Assembly: GCF_900110575.1 (NCBI RefSeq)
Contig: NZ_FOEF01000016.1
Location: 124,001-188,000 of the forward strand
Source: Amycolatopsis saalfeldensis
GTDB taxonomy: Bacteria > Actinomycetota > Actinomycetes > Mycobacteriales > Pseudonocardiaceae
Length of the DNA: 64,000 nt
Reading direction: 5' to 3'
In this document: piece after piece, positions 49,001 to 56,246 of the stretch
Layout: each line of letters starts with the position of its first letter
How positions within the stretch are numbered: the stretch's first letter is position 1
The notes under the pieces: generated by a model
Told to the model about the DNA's origin: nothing
Database searches by the model: none
What the model saw: the letters and a program-made list of their open reading frames with translations, nothing else
Position numbers and translations under genes: made by a program

Positions 49001-49622
49001 GGGCAAGGTGAATCCGCTGGCGCTGGAGGAGTTCGCGGCGCTGGAGGAGCGGTACAAGTTCCTGTCCACCCAGCTCGAAGACCTCAAGGACACCCGCAAG
49101 GACCTGGAGGCGGTGATCCGGCAGGTGGACGAGAAGATCCTGGAGGTCTTCGCCTCGGCCTACGCCGACGTCGCCCGCGAGTTCGAGACGGTCTTCAGCG
49201 TCCTGTTCCCCGGCGGCGAGGGCCGGATGGTGCTGACCCAGCCGAACGACCTGCTGGCCACCGGCGTCGACGTCGAGGCGCGGCCGCCGGGCAAGAAGGT
49301 CAAGCGGCTCTCCCTGCTCTCCGGTGGCGAGAAGTCACTGGTGGCGGTGGGCATGCTGGTCGCCATCTTCCGCGCGCGCCCGTCCCCCTTCTACGTGATG
49401 GACGAGGTCGAGGCCGCGCTCGACGACACCAACATGCGCCGCCTGATCGGGCTGCTGGAGCAGCTGCGGGACTCCTCGCAGCTGATCATCATCACCCACC
49501 AGAAGCCCACCATGGAAATCGCCGACGCCCTGTACGGCGTGAGCATGCAGGGCGACGGCATCACGAAGGTGATCTCGCAACGGCTGCGTGCCACGGAGGA
49601 GGAGCCGGTCCCGGCTTCCTGA
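46020..49622 (+). CDS. smc: Chromosome segregation protein SMC
   Basis: 1200-residue SMC ATPase, GTG start (M-H-L-K-S-L-T-L-K-G-F-K-S-F). Head motifs: Walker A G31-P-N-G-S-G-K-S38, ABC signature L-L-S-G-G-E-K-S-L and Walker B F-Y-V-M-D-E-V-E-A-A-L-D-D near the C-terminus. Long Glu/Ala/Arg-rich coiled coils (about 170-500 and 670-1000) flank a hinge at about 515-650. Forms a ring with ScpA/ScpB (not in the window) and condenses and segregates the chromosome. A very long open frame on the opposite strand is a GC-bias shadow. Confidence 0.97.
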   Translation: MHLKSLTLKGFKSFASATTLRFEPGITCVVGPNGSGKSNVLDALRWVMGTQGAKDLRGGKMEDVIFAGTAGRAPLGRAEVTLTIDNADGALPIEYGEVSITRRMFRDGASEYEINGDRCRLMDVQELLSDSGIGREMHVIVGQGQLAAILESKPEERRAFIEEAAGVLKHRKRKEQTLRKLANMQGNLDRLGDLTTELRRQLKPLGKQAEIARKAQWVQSELRDSRLRLFADDLVTQRGSIAREEADERTARQRRAEVEQALEIVAAEETELEASLAEDAPKLQTAQETWYRLSALAERLRGTVRLAVERQRHLSSDVSAPTGGRDPEELLAEAEQVAEREQELNEAVMEARELLAETVLRREELEQRVQAAERAHWAAVRAIADRREGMAKLTGQVEALRSKNGATADEIDRLTVSLEESAERAEIAVEELELEQAEGGAEESGDADLMQRHDRAVEANNAAKARVEELVKAERGAEREIASERARVEALSMGLKRKDGAGALLGASHELPGLLGSVAALLTVEPGHEVALAAALGPVADAVAVAGGEQALQALKYLKDTDSGRAGIVLGGYPSTVDTSSWPMLPYGARWAREVVSAPEQLRPAVEHALDKLALVNGLEQARQLVASHPEVRAVTAEGDVFGASWVAGGSAARESVIEVQAAVDEAGDRLRTAERAVERFTAELEGARAEQQARREEVSQAKDALGDAKVRKARSSERLNRLQQAARSAQAEVERLTGQRAKVEQSREQALAQLAELEERLAAVAEQPVEDDPDTAERDEAVAQLTVVRQEEMEARLAQRTSEERARSIAGRAESLRRAAHAEQQARERLAKAREARERGAEIANAVVDAGELALERIEHSVQRAAAERDEAQAQRQTRETALTAVRGKVRELSGELEKLTDAVHRDEVLRAEQRLRLETLEAKIAEDFGIGLDDLVAEYGPDVPVPPSAGETAEYEAAKERGEDVTPPPPMPYDRDTQARRAKRAEKDLSLLGKVNPLALEEFAALEERYKFLSTQLEDLKDTRKDLEAVIRQVDEKILEVFASAYADVAREFETVFSVLFPGGEGRMVLTQPNDLLATGVDVEARPPGKKVKRLSLLSGGEKSLVAVGMLVAIFRARPSPFYVMDEVEAALDDTNMRRLIGLLEQLRDSSQLIIITHQKPTMEIADALYGVSMQGDGITKVISQRLRATEEEPVPAS

Positions 49623-49633
49623 GCTGAGCAACG

Positions 49634-49675
49634 AAGAGGGCTTCCCGTGCCATGGCCGGGAGGCCCTCTTTTGTT
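49634..49675 (+). terminator. Intrinsic terminator after smc
   Basis: A 14-bp stem AAGAGGGCTTCCCG/CGGGAGGCCCTCTT (one G-T wobble) with a 9-base loop is followed by TTGTTGT, a true T-rich tail that is unusual for this GC-rich window. Confidence 0.88.
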
Positions 49676-49851
49676 GTCCGGAAAGGATGCGGTGGCTACT
49701 CTCCCGGCTTCCTGAGCCGGGGTTGGCCCCCGTGAGGGATTCGTGCCCGAAGGGGCAGGATGCGCGGGCCTTCGGCCGCACCGGTCAACTCCGACGGTGC
49801 GGCAGGCGTCTTCCTGGACGTTCGAAGAACCAGTCCAGGAGGGGATCCGAA

Positions 49852-50406
49852 ATGCGCACGATGGTGGCCCGATCGCTGATTTCCGGCTCGTTGCTCGGCG
49901 TTGCCTTGACGCTCACCGCTTGCGGTGGCGGGGGCACCGCGGCGGGACAGCTCTCGTGGAACGCGAGTTCGACGCCGGCCGCGCCGACCGCTACGTCGTC
50001 GGCGCCGGTGGCCGCGCCGTCGTCCGTGCAGGCTGTGCCGGACGCAAAGACCCCGCCGCCGCAGGCCCGCGCGCCCCAGCGCCAGGGCTCCACCGCGGGC
50101 AAACGGCAGGACGGTTCCGGCCCGGCGCCGCGCGGCGGGCTCGGCAAGACGGTCGACTGCGGCCAGATCGACGGTCCCACCGGGAAGATCGACGTGGTGG
50201 CCGAGGCGATGCCGGCCGGGACGGTCGGCTGCACCGAGGCGATCGACGTGCTCTCCGACTACCTGGCCCAGGCCCCCACCAAGGCCGAGGGCACCGCGCA
50301 CGTCCTGACCGTCGACGGCTGGCAGTGCGCTTACGACGGCGGCACCGCCGGCAGCGGGCTGATCGGCTGCGGTGGCAAGGGTCTTTCGTTCCACGGCCAG
50401 CCCTGA
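49852..50406 (+). CDS. Secreted lipoprotein of unknown function
   Basis: 184 residues from ATG 49852 with AGGAGGGG upstream. A lipoprotein signal (V-A-R-S-L-I-S-G-S-L-L-G-V-A-L-T-L-T-A-C, lipidated Cys near residue 23) is followed by a Pro/Ala/Ser-rich linker to about residue 95. A small C-terminal domain follows with four cysteines (V-D-C-G, V-G-C-T, W-Q-C-A, I-G-C-G), probably two disulfides. T-E-A-I-D-V-L-S-D-Y-L resembles small extracellular domains seen in actinobacterial lipoproteins, but I cannot name the family. Faces a convergent secreted protein gene. Confidence 0.8.
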   Translation: MRTMVARSLISGSLLGVALTLTACGGGGTAAGQLSWNASSTPAAPTATSSAPVAAPSSVQAVPDAKTPPPQARAPQRQGSTAGKRQDGSGPAPRGGLGKTVDCGQIDGPTGKIDVVAEAMPAGTVGCTEAIDVLSDYLAQAPTKAEGTAHVLTVDGWQCAYDGGTAGSGLIGCGGKGLSFHGQP

Positions 50407-50422
50407 GCGCTCCGACACTGGG

Positions 50423-50464
50423 CAACGGCCCGGCGCCCTCGAATCCGAGGGCGCCGGGCCGTTG
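50423..50464. terminator. Bidirectional terminator between two secreted-protein genes
   Basis: A perfect 19-bp stem (CAACGGCCCGGCGCCCTCG with its complement) and the loop AATC sit between the convergent genes ending at 50406 and 50476. Confidence 0.92.
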
Positions 50465-50475
50465 TCGTCACCAGG

Positions 50476-51048
50476 TCAGCTCGCGGCCCAGAAGGCGTAG
50501 TCCGCGGTGTACGGCGTGGCGGTCTGGTCGCCCGCGGCGCAGGCGCCCTTCGGGGCCAGGCCGCCCTTGGTGTTGAGGCGCTGCACGAAAGTGACGTTCG
50601 CGAACAGGCCCTTGCCGCTGGTGGTGTCGGCCTTGAGCAGCAGCTCCGGGACGGCGTCGGGGTGCGGCACGGCCGCGCCCGGCACCGCCGTCGCGGCCAC
50701 CGTGCTTCCGTCCACTGTGGACGTCCACACCGGTCCCTTGCTGTGCAGCGCGATCGGCTTGCCGCCGTCGGAGATGATCGCGGCGGGCTGGGCCAGGGTC
50801 CACGCGCCGTTGGTGCAGCCGTAGATCTGCACGCCCTTGCCCTGGTAGGTGCCGAGGTGCCGGGCGGCGCCGGGCACCTTGACCGCCGCGGGCACCTCGA
50901 CGATCTCGGGCGCCCCCGCCGTCTGGGCCACCGGCTTGACCCCAGCCCCAGCCCCAGCCGCGGTCGAGCCGTCGGTTGAAGCGCACGCCGTCGCGCCGCC
51001 CAGCAGAACCATCGAGCCCACCGCCAGTGCCATCGAAATCCGCTTCAT
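50476..51048 (-). CDS. Secreted DUF3455-like protein
   Basis: 190 residues with a signal sequence (I-S-M-A-L-A-V-G-S-M-V-L-L-G-G-A-T-A-C-A-S); the A-T-A-C may be a lipobox, making it a lipoprotein. The body (V-P-A-A-V-K-V-P-G-A-A-R-H-L-G-T-Y-Q-G-K-G-V-Q-I-Y-G-C, then G-P-V-W-T-S-T-V-D-G-S and A-P-K-G-A-C) matches what I know of the DUF3455 family, of unknown function. GTCCACTGTGGAC lies inside at 50710-50722. Confidence 0.78.
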   Translation of the reverse strand: MKRISMALAVGSMVLLGGATACASTDGSTAAGAGAGVKPVAQTAGAPEIVEVPAAVKVPGAARHLGTYQGKGVQIYGCTNGAWTLAQPAAIISDGGKPIALHSKGPVWTSTVDGSTVAATAVPGAAVPHPDAVPELLLKADTTSGKGLFANVTFVQRLNTKGGLAPKGACAAGDQTATPYTADYAFWAAS

Positions 51049-51158
51049 CGTCCCCGCCTCGACCCGGGCCCGCCTCCACCAGGCGGGCGCTCGTGATCAG
51101 ACACGGGCGCCCGCCCCGGAACGGTTCACCGGAGGAGCGGATTTCTTTCGCGACGGCC

Positions 51159-52730
51159 TCAGACGGGGACTTCCTCCTGCGGCGGGCTGTCCACTTCGGT
51201 CGCGCGCGGGTCGGGCCCGCGGTGGCGCAGCGCGAGCAGGCCGCCGACGATCATCGAGATCAGCACGCCGACGAAGGTGTACCAGTAGGTGGCGAGCGGG
51301 ACGAGGGTCTTCGTCGCCGCGCCGAACTGGAGGTGCACCGCCGTGGTGGCCTTGTCGAACTTGACGAACAGGATCAGGAACGCCATGCCGACCACCGAGC
51401 AGGCGAACGCGACCACCGCGTCGGACTGCCGGGCCTTCTTGACCACCAGGCCGAGGAAGAACGAGCCGAGCAGCGCGCCGTAGGTGTAGCCGACGATGCC
51501 GAGGCCCTGCTGGATCACCGGGTCCTTCGAGTTGGTGAACAGGGAGGCGAAGATCGCGAACACCACGGCCCAGATGAGTGTCCACATGCGACCGTGGCGC
51601 AGCAGCTTCGAGTCCGCCACCGTGCGCTGGGTGAAGCGCTGGTAGAGGTCGGCGATGGTCGAGGTGGACAGCGCGTTCAGCGCCGAGGCCAGCGCGCCCA
51701 TGGTGGACGCGAGGATGCCCGCGATCAGCAGCCCGGCCAGCCCGACCGGCAGGTCGTTGACGATGAAGTTGGAGAATACGTCGTCGCCGGACATCTTCCC
51801 GGCCGCGACGGCGGTGGCGGTCGCGCCCGTCTTGCCGCCCGTGTACACCCACAGCATCGCGCCGACCACCAGGAACAGCGCGAACTGGATGAACACCACG
51901 ATCGACGAGCCGATCAGCGCGCGCTGGCCGTCGCGCAGGCTCTTGGTCGACAGCAGCCGTCCGACGATCAGCTGGTCCGCGCCGTGCGACGCCATCGAGA
52001 GGAAGGCGCCGCCGACCACCGCGCCGATGAACGCGTACGGGCTGGTGATGATGTTCGACGCGAAGTCGGTGAGCTGGAAGCGGCCCTGGCCCGAGGCGAT
52101 CGAGGTCCAGCCGTCCGGCAGCTTCGTGGACAGGAAGATGACCGCGCCGATCGCGCCGAGGATGTAGAGCGACCACTGGATCACGTCGACCCAGATCACC
52201 GACTTGATGCCGCCGACGAACGCGTAGATCAGGGTCAGCGCGGTCAGCAGGACCACGATGTGCCAGTACGCGGTGTGGATGCCGTAGTGGTCGAGGATCG
52301 CCTTGATCGGGATGGCGCCCGCGAACAGCCGCAGGCCCTCGGCCAGCAGCCGGGTCACCACGAACGTCACCGACGCCGTGCCCTGCAGCCCGCGCCCGAA
52401 GCGGCGGCCGAGGAATTCGTACGCGCTGACGTAGTTGCCCTTGAAGTAGCGGGGCAGCAGCACGAACGCCGCGACCAGCCGGCCCAGGATGTAGCCGAAG
52501 GCCACCTCCAGGAACAGGAACGCGCTGCCGAAGACCAGGCCGGGCGTCGAGATCACGGTGAGGGTGGACGTCTCGGTCGCCACCACCGAGAGCGTCACCG
52601 CCCACCAGGGCATGCTGCGCTCACCGACGAAGTAGTCGTTCGCGGACTTCTGCCTGCGCCCGACCAGCACGCCGATGATCGGCATCGCCGCCAGGTACAC
52701 GATGACGATCACCAGATCGACTGGGTTCAT
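51159..52730 (-). CDS. Sodium:solute symporter (SSS family)
   Basis: 523-residue membrane protein with about 13 helices. D-Y-F-V-G-E-R-S-M-P-W-W near residue 32, T-S-T-L-T-V-I-S-T-P-G, and A-S-T-M-G-A-L-A-S-A-L-N-A-L-S-T-S-T (Na+-site helix) mark the SSS/SLC5 fold. Gene order places it just downstream of anmK in the same orientation, so a role in importing anhydro-N-acetylmuramic acid or another cell-wall sugar is a reasonable inference; the family also carries sialic acid, proline and many others. C-terminus is acidic and disordered. Confidence 0.88.
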   Translation of the reverse strand: MNPVDLVIVIVYLAAMPIIGVLVGRRQKSANDYFVGERSMPWWAVTLSVVATETSTLTVISTPGLVFGSAFLFLEVAFGYILGRLVAAFVLLPRYFKGNYVSAYEFLGRRFGRGLQGTASVTFVVTRLLAEGLRLFAGAIPIKAILDHYGIHTAYWHIVVLLTALTLIYAFVGGIKSVIWVDVIQWSLYILGAIGAVIFLSTKLPDGWTSIASGQGRFQLTDFASNIITSPYAFIGAVVGGAFLSMASHGADQLIVGRLLSTKSLRDGQRALIGSSIVVFIQFALFLVVGAMLWVYTGGKTGATATAVAAGKMSGDDVFSNFIVNDLPVGLAGLLIAGILASTMGALASALNALSTSTIADLYQRFTQRTVADSKLLRHGRMWTLIWAVVFAIFASLFTNSKDPVIQQGLGIVGYTYGALLGSFFLGLVVKKARQSDAVVAFACSVVGMAFLILFVKFDKATTAVHLQFGAATKTLVPLATYWYTFVGVLISMIVGGLLALRHRGPDPRATEVDSPPQEEVPV

Positions 52731-52739
52731 GGAGTTCTC

Positions 52740-53957
52740 CTACCGTCCTGCGCCTACTTCCGCGACCCGTAGCCGGGTCACGGTGCCCCCCAGTGGGGCC
52801 GGAAGGTCGAGTGGGGCGGCGCCGGGCGTCAGCGCGCCGAGCAGCCGCGGCCCGCGCGCGCCCGTGGCGGACGGCAGCGAGGCCGGGACGCCGCACCAGC
52901 CCAGCCAGCCGAGCAACGCGGTCAGGTACGCCTCCTTGCCCGCGCCCGGCAAGCCGAGGTCGTCACTGGTCCGCAGCGCGACGCCGGGCAGGTGCCGGGC
53001 CAGCGCCGCCAGCACGGCGGGGTTCGCGACCCCGCCGCCGGACGCGACGACCGTGGCGGCGCCGTGCCGCCGGCATTCCGCGGCGACGGTGACGGCCGTC
53101 AGCTCGGTGAGGGTGGCGAGCAGGTCTTCGGCGGACAACGGCGGCAGACCGTCGAGCGCCGCGTCGAGATAGCCGCTGTGGAAGTGCTCCTTGCCGGTGG
53201 ATTTCGGTGCTGCGGCGGCAAAGTACGGGTCGGCGACGAGCCGGTCCAGCAGGTCCGGGCGCACGGTGCCGGCGAGGGCGAGGCGGCCGTCGAGGTCCGC
53301 GTGCTGTGCCCCGTCGGTGACGCGGGCGGCGGCGATGTCCAGCAGCGCGTTCGCCGGGCCGGTGTCGTACGCGAGCACGGCGGCGTCGCTCTGGCCGACG
53401 ACGGTGATGTTCGCGATCCCGCCGAGGTTCAGCGCGGCCACCGGGCGGCCGGTCTCCTCGGCGAGCCCGCGCAGCCACAGCGCGTCGAGCGTGCTCGCCA
53501 GGGGAGCGCCCTGCCCGCCCGCGGTGATGTCGCGGATCCGAAGGTCGGCGATCACCGGGACGCCGGTCCGCTCCGCGATCCACGCCGGCTGGCCGAGCTG
53601 CAGTGTGCCGAGCGCGACGCCGCCGGAAACCCAGTGGTAGACGGTCTGGCCGAGCGAGGCGATCACGTCCACCGGCCCGTACCGCTCGATGCCCTGGCTC
53701 GCGGCTTCGGCGAAGGCCTGCCCGACCAGAGTGTCGAGGACGGTCAGCTGTTCGGCGCTGCTCGGCCGGGGCGGGAGGGCGTCGAGCAGGCCCTCGCGCA
53801 GCTCTTCGGCGTACGGCACGTCGAGTTCGCCGAGTGGGGTGAGCACCACCGTGGCGCCGTCGGCGCGCAGCTCCGCGACGGCGACGTCGATGCCGTCGAC
53901 CGAGGTCCCGGACAGCAGCCCGAGAACCCGGAACCGGTGGCCGGCGCGCGTAGTCAT
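52740..53957 (-). CDS. anmK: Anhydro-N-acetylmuramic acid kinase
   Basis: 405-residue sugar kinase of the AnmK family in the ASKHA superfamily. The N-terminal phosphate loop L-G-L-L-S-G-T-S-V-D-G-I-D-V-A is diagnostic. G-Q-T-V-Y-H, N-L-G-G-I-A-N-I-T, D-T-G-P-A-N-A-L-L-D and V-A-S-G-G-G-V-A-N-P follow in family order. It opens and phosphorylates 1,6-anhydroMurNAc to MurNAc-6-phosphate for wall recycling. The ATG at 53957 begins two residues into M-T-T-R-A-G. Next gene in the operon, 9 bp on, is the symporter. Confidence 0.93.
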   Translation of the reverse strand: MTTRAGHRFRVLGLLSGTSVDGIDVAVAELRADGATVVLTPLGELDVPYAEELREGLLDALPPRPSSAEQLTVLDTLVGQAFAEAASQGIERYGPVDVIASLGQTVYHWVSGGVALGTLQLGQPAWIAERTGVPVIADLRIRDITAGGQGAPLASTLDALWLRGLAEETGRPVAALNLGGIANITVVGQSDAAVLAYDTGPANALLDIAAARVTDGAQHADLDGRLALAGTVRPDLLDRLVADPYFAAAAPKSTGKEHFHSGYLDAALDGLPPLSAEDLLATLTELTAVTVAAECRRHGAATVVASGGGVANPAVLAALARHLPGVALRTSDDLGLPGAGKEAYLTALLGWLGWCGVPASLPSATGARGPRLLGALTPGAAPLDLPAPLGGTVTRLRVAEVGAGR

Positions 53958-54108
53958 CCGGAGTGGTCTAGCCAAGCCGTCCCGGCGGCGCAAGCCGGGC
54001 CGTGAAGTCTTGGCCGAATCGGAACTCGGCCGGTGATCCCTTGGCTTGATGGGCGCCCCGCGTGTGGGGTACCCGGTGCGGCGGCGGGGCGGATGAAAGG
54101 ATGGACGC

Positions 54109-55410
54109 GTGTCTAGCACCTGGTTCTGGATTGTTGTCGTCGCCGTCGTCGTGCTGGTCGCCGTGCTGGTGTCCGGGCTGCTCATCGCCCGCCGGCGGCG
54201 GATCAGCCTGGACAAGGCCCGCGAGGTCGAGGCGAAGCCGAAGCGCGGCAGCTACACCGCGTCCGGGGGCATCGCGCTGGCCCCGGGCGGCGAGGCGGAA
54301 TCCGTCGAGGACCCCGTGCACCCGGTCGAGGACCGGCCGGAGGTCGACGGCCAGCCCGCGGTGGGCGACGACGCCGCCGTGCCCCGCGACTCCGGCCAGC
54401 GCACGGTGCGCGACGTCAAACTGCCCGAACCCGCCGTGGACACGGTGGACACGGTGGCCGAGGAGATCGACGAGATCGACCCCGCCACCGGGCGGCTGGA
54501 GCGGCTGCGCGGGCGGCTGTCGAAGTCGCGTTCGGTGTTCGGGCAGAGCCTGCTGGGCCTGCTCGGCGCGGGTGACCTCGACGAGGACTCCTGGCAGGAG
54601 GTCGAGGACACGCTGCTGGTCGCCGACCTCGGCGCGGCCACGACCGATCAGATCGTCCAGCGGCTGCGCGACGAGCTGAGCCGCAAGGCCGTGCGCTCGT
54701 CCGCGGAGGCGCGCGCGGTGCTGCACGAGGTGCTGACCGCCGCCCTGTCGACCGACGGCCACCGCGCGGTCCGCGCCCTGCCGCATCAGGTGGACGGGCA
54801 GAAGCAGCCCGCCGTGGTGCTGGTCGCCGGCGTCAACGGCACCGGCAAGACCACCACCACCGGCAAGCTCGCGCGGGTGCTCGTGGCGCAGGGCAGCACC
54901 GTGGTGCTCGGCGCGGCGGACACCTTCCGCGCCGCCGCCGCCGACCAGCTCCAGACCTGGGGCGAGCGGGTGGGCGCGACGGTCGTGCGCGGCAAGGAGG
55001 GTGCGGACCCGGCGGCGGTCGCGTTCGACGCCGTCAAGCGCGGCATCGAGGACGGCGTGGACGCGGTGCTGGTGGACACCGCCGGCCGGCTGCACACCAA
55101 GACCGGCCTGATGGACGAGCTGGGCAAGGTCAAGCGAGTCGTCGAGAAGCAGGCGAAGGTCGACGAGGTGCTGCTGGTCCTCGACGCGACCACCGGTCAG
55201 AACGGCCTCGCGCAGGCGCGGGTGTTCGCCGAGGTCGTCGACGTCACCGGCATCGTCCTGACCAAGCTCGACGGCACCGCGAAGGGCGGCATCGTCTTCC
55301 AGGTCCAGCGCGAGCTGGGCGTGCCGGTGAAACTGGTCGGCCTCGGCGAAGGGCCGGACGACCTGGCTCCGTTCGAACCGGGCGCCTTCGTCGACGCCCT
55401 GCTCGGCTGA
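54109..55410 (+). CDS. ftsY: Signal recognition particle receptor FtsY
   Basis: 433-residue SRP GTPase receptor, GTG start. One N-terminal membrane helix (W-I-V-V-V-A-V-V-V-L-V-A-V-L-V) anchors it, followed by an acidic A domain to about residue 130. The N domain and then the G domain come next: P-loop G241-V-N-G-T-G-K-T, A-A-D-T-F-R-A-A-A, D-T-A-G-R-L, T-K-L-D-G-T-A-K-G-G and the final G-L-G-E-G-x-D-D-L. It docks SRP-ribosome complexes at the membrane. Normally close to smc in actinobacteria; here four genes intervene. Confidence 0.97.
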   Translation: MSSTWFWIVVVAVVVLVAVLVSGLLIARRRRISLDKAREVEAKPKRGSYTASGGIALAPGGEAESVEDPVHPVEDRPEVDGQPAVGDDAAVPRDSGQRTVRDVKLPEPAVDTVDTVAEEIDEIDPATGRLERLRGRLSKSRSVFGQSLLGLLGAGDLDEDSWQEVEDTLLVADLGAATTDQIVQRLRDELSRKAVRSSAEARAVLHEVLTAALSTDGHRAVRALPHQVDGQKQPAVVLVAGVNGTGKTTTTGKLARVLVAQGSTVVLGAADTFRAAAADQLQTWGERVGATVVRGKEGADPAAVAFDAVKRGIEDGVDAVLVDTAGRLHTKTGLMDELGKVKRVVEKQAKVDEVLLVLDATTGQNGLAQARVFAEVVDVTGIVLTKLDGTAKGGIVFQVQRELGVPVKLVGLGEGPDDLAPFEPGAFVDALLG

Positions 55411-55514
55411 AGGTGACTGACCCGAATGGGTGATTAAGTCCCGATCTCGCCAGCTTGTCCGGATGCCTCTGTCACCGTGATGCGGAACGTGGCCGGCACG
55501 GTGAATGGGGTGCG

Positions 55515-56246
55515 ATGACCGGTGGTTTCGGTGCGGTTCCGGGGGATCTCTTCCGGACCGCCAATCAGATCGGGGACGTGGTCGGGAGCGCGGGCGGCCT
55601 GGTGTGGCAGGGGCCGAGCGGCGATTACGGGCACCCCGGAGTACAGGGCGCGTGGGGCTCCTTCATCGACGGGGTCAAGACCGAGGTCGAAGGGCTCGTC
55701 AAGAAGGCCGAGGGCCACGGCGACGGCCTGCGCACGGCAGCGCAGAAATACCTCGGCGCGGACGAATCGGCGACCGGTGAGATCGGCGGCCTCGGGACCG
55801 CGATCGGTTCGGCGGCCGAAGCGGTGGGCAAGGGCGTCGAGGGCCGCATCGGCGACGTCCTCGGCGGCCCGCTCGGCCCGGTCGGCGGCGGGATCGGCCG
55901 GGTACTGGGTTCGGGCGGCGACTTGGAGCCGGTCGACATCGGGATCCGCCCGTCCGGGTTCGAGCCGGATCCGCTCGGCCCGGTCGGCGGCGGGATGGGC
56001 CGGGTATTCGGTTCGGGCGGCGATCTGGAGCCGGTCGACATCGGGGGCCGTCCGTCCGGGACCGGGCCGGATGATCGGCCCGGGCCGTTCGGCGCCGGGC
56101 TCGGCCCGAACGAGCTGAACGAGATCGGCATCCCGGGCGGTGGCTGGGCCGGCGGCGTCCGTGCGCACGAGCTCGGCCCCGATCCCACGCACGTCGCCGA
56201 AACCGCCGAAACCATTGACCGCGACGGCGAAGGGCCGGTGCACTGA
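55515..56246 (+). CDS. WXG100-like/ESX-type helical protein with repeated Gly-rich tail
   Basis: 243 residues from the ATG at 55515. The first 85 residues are helical and resemble WXG100-type secretion partners (D-L-F-R-T-A-N-Q-I, then A-W-G-S-F-I-D-G-V as a W-x-x-F variant, and Y-L at the end of the second helix). The rest is Gly/Pro-rich and includes a 31-36-residue unit present twice (L-G-P-V-G-G-G-I/M-G-R-V-L/F-G-S-G-G-D-L-E-P-V-D-I-G). Adjacent to a T7SS-signal protein (TGATG junction), so a role as co-secreted partner is inferred. Exact family uncertain. Confidence 0.6.
   Translation: MTGGFGAVPGDLFRTANQIGDVVGSAGGLVWQGPSGDYGHPGVQGAWGSFIDGVKTEVEGLVKKAEGHGDGLRTAAQKYLGADESATGEIGGLGTAIGSAAEAVGKGVEGRIGDVLGGPLGPVGGGIGRVLGSGGDLEPVDIGIRPSGFEPDPLGPVGGGMGRVFGSGGDLEPVDIGGRPSGTGPDDRPGPFGAGLGPNELNEIGIPGGGWAGGVRAHELGPDPTHVAETAETIDRDGEGPVH
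55865..56070 (+). repeat. Imperfect tandem repeat of about 105 bp in the WXG-like gene
   Basis: Two direct copies encode the same Gly-rich unit (L-G-P-V-G-G-G-x-G-R-V-x-G-S-G-G-D-L-E-P), differing at a few codons. The frame is maintained. Suggests slippage duplication of a flexible region. Confidence 0.7.

Noticed and set aside
55418..55433. Terminator after ftsY
   Set aside because: TGACCC-GAAT-GGGTGA has only short arms with a mismatch and no T-run; too weak to call.
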